Positions 6,190-10,261 of a stretch of DNA of 10,261 bases are shown piece after piece. Below the pieces are notes generated by a model. It made no database searches. It was not told where the DNA came from and saw only the letters and a list, made by a program, of their open reading frames with translations. Position 1 is the first letter of the stretch; every line of letters starts with the position of its first letter. The translations under genes and the position numbers were made by a program. The stretch covers positions 1 through 10,261 of the forward strand of contig CAKOJO010000038.1 of the NCBI GenBank assembly GCA_934090595.1, written 5' to 3'. Source of the DNA: an uncultured Bacilli bacterium. GTDB lineage: Bacteria > Bacillota_I > Bacilli_A > RF39 > UBA660.

Positions 6190-7032
6190 TAAGTCTTCAA
6201 GGTTTGTTTCTTCTGCTTTTTGTTCTTCTTTTACTTCTACTTCTTGTTTTTCAACTTTTTCAGTTTTTTCTTCTTTTTTGTTTTCTTTTTTAGATTCTTC
6301 TTTTTTAGGTTTGTTAGCTTTATCTTCAGGTGAAACACAGTTTAGCATTTCTCCTCCGTTAACTTCATTTATAGCATTTGCTAAAGCACCAATTACTAAT
6401 TTTACAGCTCTTACTGCATCATCGTTTGCTGGAATTACATAATCTACCATATCTGGATCACAGTTAGTATCTACTATACCAAATACTGGGATTTTTAATT
6501 TTCTAGCTTCTTTTATAGCTGTTTCTTCAACACGTGGATCTACGATAATCATAGCACTAGGTAATTTTTTCATTTCTCTAATTCCACGTAAGTTTTTATT
6601 TAATTTTTCATATTCTTTTTTAATTTGTGCAACTTCTTTTTTAGGTAATAGTTCTAATGTACCGTCTTTTTCCATTGCTTCAATTTCATCTAATCTTCTT
6701 ACTCTATTTTTGATAGTTCTGAAGTTAGTTAAAGTTCCTCCTAACCATCTTTCGTTTATAAAGTAATTGTTTGTTCTGATAGCATTTTCTTCCATAGCTT
6801 CTTGTGCTTGTTTTTTAGTTCCTACGAATAAGAAAGTTCCTCCGTTTTCTGCTATCTTTTTAATTTCTTCGTATGCTTCTTCGATGCATTTTGCTGTTTT
6901 TTGTAAATCGATAATATAAATATCATCTCTTGATGTATAAATATATTCTCTCATCTTTGGATTCCATCTTCTTTTTTGATGTCCAAAATGTACTCCTGCT
7001 TCTAATAAATAATTCATTGACACTACTGTCAT
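6097..7032 (-). CDS. rpsB: Ribosomal protein S2 with C-terminal Rho_N/SAP-like extension
   Basis: S2 is a small-subunit protein that binds late in assembly near S1 and the mRNA exit side. Residues 1 to about 228 are a complete S2: LLEAGVHFGHQKRRWNPKM (9-27), GTKKQAQEAM (71-80), NERWLGGTLTNF (93-104), PSAMIIVDPRVEETAIKEA (158-176) and DTNCDPDMVDYVIPANDDAVRAV (188-210). Bacillus S2 is about 246 aa; this one is 311. The extra part is a Lys/Glu-rich, probably disordered linker (about 236-277) and a terminal module at 281-311 (TLAELKALAKEK, GYSTMKKADLLEALK). That module resembles the Rho N-terminal helical domain (Rho_N) and is nearly the same as the tail of L20 two genes' widths upstream. AAGGAGG lies 7 nt before the start. 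S2 identity is certain; the tail's function is unknown. Confidence 0.97.
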   Translation of the reverse strand: MTVVSMNYLLEAGVHFGHQKRRWNPKMREYIYTSRDDIYIIDLQKTAKCIEEAYEEIKKIAENGGTFLFVGTKKQAQEAMEENAIRTNNYFINERWLGGTLTNFRTIKNRVRRLDEIEAMEKDGTLELLPKKEVAQIKKEYEKLNKNLRGIREMKKLPSAMIIVDPRVEETAIKEARKLKIPVFGIVDTNCDPDMVDYVIPANDDAVRAVKLVIGALANAINEVNGGEMLNCVSPEDKANKPKKEESKKENKKEEKTEKVEKQEVEVKEEQKAEETNLEDLTLAELKALAKEKEVKGYSTMKKADLLEALK

Positions 7033-7071
7033 AATTTTTCCTCCTTCGTTTTTACTTCTACTAAATTCAAA

Positions 7072-7080
7072 ATAATATCA
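7072..7080 (-). promoter_or_regulatory. Extended -10 promoter candidate for rpsB
   Basis: The minus strand has TGATATTAT (hexamer 7072-7077), the same extended -10 as upstream of the S41 protease gene, with no good -35. The start would be near 7065, giving a leader of about 33 nt. If it is not active, rpsB-tsf must be read from the infC promoter. Confidence 0.35.
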
Positions 7081-7100
7081 CCAATTGGCACTAGATATTA
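7073..7100 (-). repeat. Inverted repeat between rplT and rpsB
   Basis: A perfect 7-bp inverted repeat (TAATATC/GATATTA) encloses a 14-nt centre that itself contains the palindrome CCAATTGG (7081-7088). On the minus strand it is followed by TTTTG, so it could be a weak terminator or processing hairpin. It also overlaps the candidate rpsB -10, so an operator is possible. The A/T-rich arms make all of these uncertain. Confidence 0.45.
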
Positions 7101-7120
7101 AAATTCTTTAGTATGTTTTT

Positions 7121-7213
7121 TTATTTTAGTGCTGCTACTAGGTCAGCTTTTTTCATTGAAGTGTATCCTTCAATTCCTTTTTCTTTTGCAAGTTCTTTTA
7201 ATTCTGCTACTGT
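7121..7213 (-). other. Rho_N/SAP-like module encoded at the 3' end of rplT
   Basis: Codons 142-172 of L20 encode the same two-helix module found at the S2 C-terminus. The central 17 bases (7142-7158, encoding DAxKKM) are identical to 6118-6134 in rpsB. The remaining codons differ at several third positions, so the copies have diverged. Confidence 0.7.
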
Positions 7214-7639
7214 CATTTTTGAAATGTCATTTGTTTTTTCTTCTTTTATTTCGCTTTTTGTTTCTTTTTTAACTGTTTTATTTTCTATTTTACCAGTTTT
7301 AGCAATTTTTACTAAGTTAGCAAATGCTTCTTTATCATTTATTGCTAATTCTGATAGCATTTTTCTATTGATTTCTACTCCTGCTTTATTTAGACCATTA
7401 ATAAATCTTGAATAGCTAATATCGTTGTTTCTACATTCTGCATTGATTCTTGTAATCCATAATTTTCTAAAGTTTCTTTTTGTTTGTTTACGATCACGGT
7501 ATGCATATCTTTCTGAATGCATTACTTGTTCGTGTGCTGTTTTGTATAGTCTGTGTTTACTTCCGAAGTAACCTTCAGCTTTTTTTAGAACTTTTTTACG
7601 TCTTGCTCGTGTGGCAACACTGTTTTTAACTCTTGTCAT
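7121..7639 (-). CDS. rplT: Ribosomal protein L20 with C-terminal Rho_N/SAP-like extension
   Basis: L20 is an early large-subunit assembly protein that binds 23S rRNA and, in Bacilli and E. coli, represses its own operon. Residues 1 to about 117 are a full L20: RVKNSVATRARRKKVLKKAEGYFGSK (3-28), YAYRDRKQTKRNFRKLWITRINA (45-67), SYSRFINGLNKAGVEINRKMLSELA (75-99). The usual length is about 118 aa; here it is 172. The extra part is a charged linker (118-140) and a module at 142-172 (MTVAELKELAKEKGIEGY, MKKADLVAALK) that resembles Rho_N and is 21/31 identical to the S2 tail. AAGGAGGAG precedes the start and abuts the rpmI stop (13-nt gap). L20 identity is certain. Confidence 0.97.
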   Translation of the reverse strand: MTRVKNSVATRARRKKVLKKAEGYFGSKHRLYKTAHEQVMHSERYAYRDRKQTKRNFRKLWITRINAECRNNDISYSRFINGLNKAGVEINRKMLSELAINDKEAFANLVKIAKTGKIENKTVKKETKSEIKEEKTNDISKMTVAELKELAKEKGIEGYTSMKKADLVAALK

Positions 7640-7652
7640 TTTTTACTCCTCC

Positions 7653-7844
7653 TTATCTTATTACGCTTTTAAATCTTTTTAAGTCTGACTTGCTTAATTC
7701 AGATTTGGCTCCTGCTTTTCTTGATTGGGCAGGACTTTTCTTTCCTGTTTGGTGATTATTACCAGCATTCAATTTAGTAATAGATCCACTTTGTCTAATA
7801 TTTAATATTTTTTTTGTTCCCTTATGGGTCTTAATTTTTCCCAT
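7653..7844 (-). CDS. rpmI: Ribosomal protein L35
   Basis: This is a small basic large-subunit protein of 63 aa (usual length 64-66). It shows the family pattern KTHKGTKKILNIRQSGSITKLNAGNNHQTGKKS followed by KRFKSVI near the C-terminus. The N-terminus reads MGKIKTHKG instead of the common MPKMKTHRG. It sits between infC and rplT, the conserved IF3-L35-L20 order. Its ribosome-binding site GGAGG directly abuts the infC stop codon (11-nt gap), favouring translational coupling. Confidence 0.97.
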   Translation of the reverse strand: MGKIKTHKGTKKILNIRQSGSITKLNAGNNHQTGKKSPAQSRKAGAKSELSKSDLKRFKSVIR

Positions 7845-7855
7845 GTTAATCCTCC

Positions 7856-8386
7856 TTACTTATCTTTGATTGGTGCAAGTATCATAGTCATGTTTCTTCC
7901 ATCTAGTTTTGCTTGTTGTTCTATTGTTGCTATTTTATTTACTTCGTTTGCAAATCTAGTCATTACGTCTATACCTCGGTCGGTATGAAGCATTTGTCTT
8001 CCTTTAAATCTAATGCTTAGTTTTACTTTATGACCTTTTTCTAAATACTTAGAAGCGTTTCTCAATTTTGTATTGAAGTCTCCGATATCGATGTCTGGTG
8101 ACAGACGATATTCTTTTAATTCGACTATATTTGCTTGTTGTTTTTTCTTTGCTTCTTTTTGTTTTTTAGATTTTTCATATTTGAATTTATTATAATCCAT
8201 TATTTTGCATACCGCAGGATTGGCATTAGGACTTATTAATACTAAGTCTAATCCAGCGTAGTTTGCAATTGTTAAAGCATCTTTTATTGCTTTGACTCCT
8301 AATTGTTCACCGTTTGGTCCAATTACTAAAACATGACTTTCTCTAATTTGTTCATTTGTTAACAAATCATTACTTTTTGTTGCTAT
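7856..8386 (-). CDS. infC: Translation initiation factor IF-3 (apparent ATA start)
   Basis: IF3 binds the 30S subunit, prevents premature joining of 50S and checks the start codon and initiator tRNA. From the chosen start it is 176 aa: N-terminal domain NDLLTNEQIRESHVLVIGPNGEQLGV (6-31), the linker rich in Lys (about 72-85) and the C-terminal domain with KEYRLSPDIDIGDFNTKLRNASKYLEKGHKVKLSIRFKGR (91-130) and HTDRG (134-138). An in-frame ATG exists at 8401, but it overlaps the ribosome-binding site GGAGGTG (8393-8399). Six nt after that site comes ATA (8386), directly followed by the codons of a normal IF3 N-terminus (ATKSNDLLTNEQ). Rare starts such as AUU are typical of infC and let IF3 repress its own synthesis. 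It is the first gene of the infC-rpmI-rplT operon. Confidence 0.95.
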   Translation of the reverse strand: MATKSNDLLTNEQIRESHVLVIGPNGEQLGVKAIKDALTIANYAGLDLVLISPNANPAVCKIMDYNKFKYEKSKKQKEAKKKQQANIVELKEYRLSPDIDIGDFNTKLRNASKYLEKGHKVKLSIRFKGRQMLHTDRGIDVMTRFANEVNKIATIEQQAKLDGRNMTMILAPIKDK

Positions 8387-8392
8387 ACAAAA

Positions 8393-8399
8393 CACCTCC
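8393..8399 (-). promoter_or_regulatory. Ribosome-binding site that decides the infC start
   Basis: GGAGGTG on the minus strand lies 6 nt before ATA at 8386. The only upstream in-frame ATG (8399-8401) overlaps this site and so cannot be served by it. Confidence 0.8.
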
Positions 8400-8401
8400 A
8401 T

Positions 8402-8430
8402 AATATAAAAAGAGTACGAAATGTACTCTT
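8402..8430 (-). terminator. Attenuator terminator in the infC leader
   Basis: A perfect 8-bp stem AAGAGTAC/GTACTCTT (8410-8417 with 8423-8430) is followed on the minus strand by TTTTTATATTA and sits just before the infC ribosome-binding site. A terminator between promoter and first gene implies premature termination as a control step. Confidence 0.88.
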
Positions 8431-8523
8431 ATCCAACCTAAAAACACATAATATTTATGTTAGGCATTGACCTACGACTGTTCGTCATCAGGTGGATATA
8501 AGACATCTCTTTCCTTTTTAACA
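8402..8523 (-). ncRNA. infC operon leader, probable L20-type autoregulatory leader
   Basis: The approximately 120-nt leader folds, by eye, into a hairpin at 8470-8493 (ACCT/AGGT plus ATGAC/GTCGT around GAACA), a second at 8437-8464 (CCTAA/TTAGG with inner CATAA/TTATG), and a long-range pairing of 8428-8436 (minus TTGGATAAG) with 8493-8503 (minus CTTATATCCA). The long-range helix shares 8428-8430 with the 5' arm of the terminator, so the two compete. In B. subtilis the same operon has an L20-binding leader that triggers attenuation. Position and architecture fit that class, but I could not compare it with the L20_leader covariance model. Confidence 0.7.
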
Positions 8524-8529
8524 CTTAAG

Positions 8530-8558
8530 ATTATATCTAAAATATATGTTTTTGTCAA
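8530..8558 (-). promoter_or_regulatory. Consensus promoter of the infC-rpmI-rplT operon
   Basis: The minus strand has a perfect TTGACA (8553-8558), a 17-bp spacer and a perfect TATAAT (8530-8535). This is the best promoter in the window. The predicted start is near 8523. Such a strong promoter ahead of an attenuator fits expression controlled by leader termination. Confidence 0.93.
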
Positions 8559-8579
8559 GAAAAAAATGATATAAGTTGG

Positions 8580-9086
8580 TTATTTTTCTTGTTCTTTTTG
8601 CTGTTTTTCTAACATTTTTAATATTTTATTTTGATTGGTTGTCAATTTATTTATTTGTTCATGTAATTGTTCTAGAATTAATTCACTTTTTAAATCTGTT
8701 TTGTAGTCGTTTTTTCCTCTTAAAGTATCTTTTTTGGCATTTCTATTTTGACTCATCATAATGATTGGTGCTTGTAGGGCTGCCACACATGAAAGTACTA
8801 GGTTTAGTAGAATGAATGGATAGGGATCTAAGTTTTTAAATATTGTTACATTTAAAAGTATCCAAACAATTAAGAAGAGTGAAAAACCAATTATGAATGA
8901 CCAACTTCCAGCTATTTCAGTGAATTTGTCTGCCAACGCATCCCATTTTGTTCTTGTTGCTTCGAATTGTTTGTCAACGTCTACTGAAAGTGGTTCGTCG
9001 AATAATAGCTCCATTAGTTCATCTTCATTTAGTTCTTCATTATTTTTATTTAATAATTTTTTTACTATTTCTTTTCTTGTTGCCAT
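8580..9086 (-). CDS. DUF1003 membrane protein
   Basis: This 168-aa protein has the DUF1003 signature: an amphipathic stretch ATRTKWDALADKFTEIAGSW (43-62), a first transmembrane helix (about 62-82, FIIGFSLFLIVWILLN), a short loop with the conserved DPYPFILLNLVLS (87-99), a second helix (about 90-110) and APIIMMSQNRNAKKD (106-120). The N-terminus is acidic (18-31) and the C-terminus (133-166) is a Gln/Glu/Lys-rich probable coiled coil. I start at 9086 because GGGAGGT lies 6 nt upstream. An earlier in-frame ATG at 9101 lies inside the 3' end of trpS and precedes that site. The gap to trpS is 4 nt, so the two are cotranscribed and probably coupled. The function of the family is unknown. Confidence 0.9.
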   Translation of the reverse strand: MATRKEIVKKLLNKNNEELNEDELMELLFDEPLSVDVDKQFEATRTKWDALADKFTEIAGSWSFIIGFSLFLIVWILLNVTIFKNLDPYPFILLNLVLSCVAALQAPIIMMSQNRNAKKDTLRGKNDYKTDLKSELILEQLHEQINKLTTNQNKILKMLEKQQKEQEK

Positions 9087-9090
9087 AGTT

Positions 9091-10077
9091 TTACCTCCCA
9101 AATCCCATTTTGTCTTTCATTAGCTCATATTTTTCTTTTGCTTGTTTTCTGGCTTTTTCTATTCCTTGGTCTAGAATTTTATCTATTTCATTGCTATTTA
9201 GTATTTGATTGTATTTTTTTTGAATTTTATCTATTTCATTTATTACTACTTCTGCTACTTGTTTTTTAAATTCACCATAGTTAGAATTTTTAAATTCTTC
9301 TTCTACTTCTTCGGTTGTTTTATTGGCAAATACTTTATATATATTTATTAGGTTTGATATTCCTGGTTTGTCTTCTTTATCATATTTGATTGTCTTTTCT
9401 GAATCTGTTGTTGCACTCATTATTTTTTTTCTTATTGTTTCTTTATCATCTAGAAGGTTTATTACACCTTTTTGATTTTCACTTGATTTTGACATTTTTT
9501 TAGTTGGATCTATTAAATCCATGATTCTAGCGCCTTCTTCTGGTATTAATGGTTCTGGAATGATAAAGGTTTTTCCATATTTTTTGTTGAATCTTTCGGC
9601 GATGTCTCTTGCTAGTTCTACGTGTTGTTTTTGGTCACCACCTACTGGAACGTAGTTAATATCGTATGCTAAAATGTCTGCGGTCATTAATACTGGATAT
9701 GTTAATAATCCACTTGTAAAATTCATGTTTTTTAAGCTTTTGTCTTTGAATTGAGTCATTCTAGATAGTTCTCCATAGTATGTGTTGCATTCTAAAAGCC
9801 ATGAAATATTGGCGTGGTATTCATTTTCAGATTGGATAAATATAGTGTTCTTATTTGAATCAATTCCGCATGCTAAGTAAAGAGCAAGCAGGCTTTTTAC
9901 TTTTGATGATAACGTTTTTGGATCTTGAGGTATAGTTATAGCGTGTAAATCTGCCACAAAAATGTATGAATCGAATTCATCTTGATATCTTACCATTTGC
10001 TTTATTGCTCCGATGTAGTTTCCAATATGAATTGTACCTGTTGGTTGTAAACCAGTTAATATTTTCTTTTTGTTCAT
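9091..10077 (-). CDS. trpS: Tryptophanyl-tRNA synthetase
   Basis: This class Ic enzyme attaches tryptophan to tRNA-Trp in the cytoplasm. The 328-aa protein is of usual length. The Rossmann-fold nucleotide-binding signature is TGLQPTGTIHIGNYIGA (8-24, HIGN at 17-20), the tryptophan-site region includes ADLHA (42-46) and YPVLMTADILAY (127-138), GGDQKQHVELARDIAERFN (146-164) is conserved, and KKMSKS (193-198) stabilises the adenylation transition state. The C-terminal part is helical and ends MGFGR. The start at 10077 has GGAAGTG about 6 nt upstream. It follows tuf, separated by the tuf terminator, and shares its transcript with the DUF1003 gene. Confidence 0.98.
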   Translation of the reverse strand: MNKKKILTGLQPTGTIHIGNYIGAIKQMVRYQDEFDSYIFVADLHAITIPQDPKTLSSKVKSLLALYLACGIDSNKNTIFIQSENEYHANISWLLECNTYYGELSRMTQFKDKSLKNMNFTSGLLTYPVLMTADILAYDINYVPVGGDQKQHVELARDIAERFNKKYGKTFIIPEPLIPEEGARIMDLIDPTKKMSKSSENQKGVINLLDDKETIRKKIMSATTDSEKTIKYDKEDKPGISNLINIYKVFANKTTEEVEEEFKNSNYGEFKKQVAEVVINEIDKIQKKYNQILNSNEIDKILDQGIEKARKQAKEKYELMKDKMGFGR

Positions 10078-10078
10078 T

Positions 10079-10100
10079 TTATCACTTCCATCTGTGATAA
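10079..10100. repeat. Perfect inverted repeat over trpS -10 and ribosome-binding site
   Basis: TTATCAC and GTGATAA (7-bp arms, 8-nt centre) flank the predicted trpS start of transcription. The upstream arm touches the -10 and the other covers the ribosome-binding region, so the RNA would lack the first arm. It could be a DNA operator. The arm GTGATAA is also a common ribosome-binding-site spacer in this genome, so chance is possible. Confidence 0.4.
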
Positions 10101-10108
10101 TTATATCA
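10100..10108 (-). promoter_or_regulatory. Extended -10 promoter of trpS
   Basis: The minus strand has TGATATAAT (hexamer TATAAT at 10100-10105) with a poor -35 at 17 bp (TTTTAA). The predicted leader is about 16 nt. Confidence 0.6.
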
Positions 10109-10150
10109 TTTATTTTGTTTAATTAAAACTTTTATTTTATATTTTTGTAT

Positions 10151-10181
10151 GAAAAAAGATCTGAATTAAATCCAGATCTTT
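10151..10181 (-). terminator. Intrinsic terminator of tuf
   Basis: A perfect 9-bp stem AAAGATCTG/CAGATCTTT (10155-10163 with 10173-10181) surrounds a 9-nt loop and is followed by Ts on the minus strand, 6 nt after the tuf stop codon. A-rich flanks on the plus strand do not give a T run after the stem in that direction. Confidence 0.92.
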
Positions 10182-10187
10182 AAGTAA

Positions 10188-10261
10188 TTATTCAATAATT
10201 TCAGAAACTTTACCAGCACCAACTGTTCTACCACCTTCACGGATTGAGAATTCAGTTCCGT
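10188..10261 (-). CDS. tuf: Elongation factor Tu, C-terminal end (partial)
   Basis: The last 23 codons read GTEFSIREGGRTVGAGKVSEIIE followed by TAA (listed here in two parts in the family form: FSIREGGRTVGAG, then the terminal EIIE), the hallmark C-terminus of EF-Tu domain III. The rest lies beyond the right edge. EF-Tu delivers aminoacyl-tRNA to the ribosome, and its exchange factor EF-Ts is encoded 4 kb downstream in this window. Confidence 0.97.
   Translation of the reverse strand, partial: GTEFSIREGGRTVGAGKVSEIIE

Noticed and set aside
7113..7415. 100-codon plus-strand open frame
   Set aside because: It is the antisense of the rplT tail and linker, hydrophobic because the tail codons are Lys/Glu-rich.
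8571..8600. GAAAAAT/ATTTTTTC pairing after the DUF1003 gene as a terminator
   Set aside because: The stem is only A-T pairs with a long loop, too weak for an intrinsic terminator.
9084..9101. ATG at 9101 as the DUF1003 start
   Set aside because: The ribosome-binding site GGGAGGT lies downstream of it and serves the ATG at 9086.
10079..10100. RNA hairpin or T-box controlling trpS
   Set aside because: The predicted transcript starts inside the repeat, so one arm would not be transcribed, and there is no room for a T-box leader.

Overview
The window is about 10 kb of AT-rich DNA from a low-GC Gram-positive bacterium. The 16S 5' end, Bacillus-type rRNA leader, AGGAGG ribosome-binding sites, and the DUF402 phosphatase, DUF378, S41 protease and YdcC/LolA-like lipoproteins all point to Bacilli. 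The 16S start and reduced gene neighbourhood would suit an uncultured gut lineage of the RF39/Erysipelotrichales kind, but the exact lineage is inference. Trp is encoded by TGG and the genes read cleanly with the standard bacterial code. No gene ends in TGA: 13 end in TAA and one in TAG.

All genes but one lie on the minus strand, so transcription runs right to left. Right end: the 3' end of tuf (EF-Tu) with its terminator, then trpS and a DUF1003 membrane protein in one unit. Centre: a consensus promoter and an attenuator-like leader precede infC-rpmI-rplT (IF3, L35, L20), followed closely by rpsB-tsf (S2, EF-Ts) and a small lipoprotein gene that ends at a strong terminator. frr follows from its own promoter. 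The usual rpsB-tsf-pyrH-frr order is altered: pyrH is absent and the lipoprotein gene occupies its place. A small DUF378 membrane protein (plus strand) faces frr across a shared bidirectional terminator.

Left part: a LolA-like (YdcC-type) lipoprotein, a membrane-anchored S41/Ctp protease with a PDZ domain, a DUF402 nucleoside tri-/diphosphatase, and then the strong promoter, UP-like A-tracts, boxA-bearing leader and first 80 nt of a 16S rRNA gene that leaves the window.

Most of the window is translation machinery (EF-Tu, TrpRS, IF3, L35, L20, S2, EF-Ts, RRF, 16S) plus a few envelope proteins. The most unusual feature is that S2 and L20, encoded by adjacent genes, both end in a lysine/glutamate-rich linker plus nearly the same approximately 31-residue Rho_N/SAP-like helical module (21 of 31 residues identical). 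Other points of interest are the apparent ATA start of infC and the thioredoxin-like lipoprotein without its CxxC in the pyrH position.
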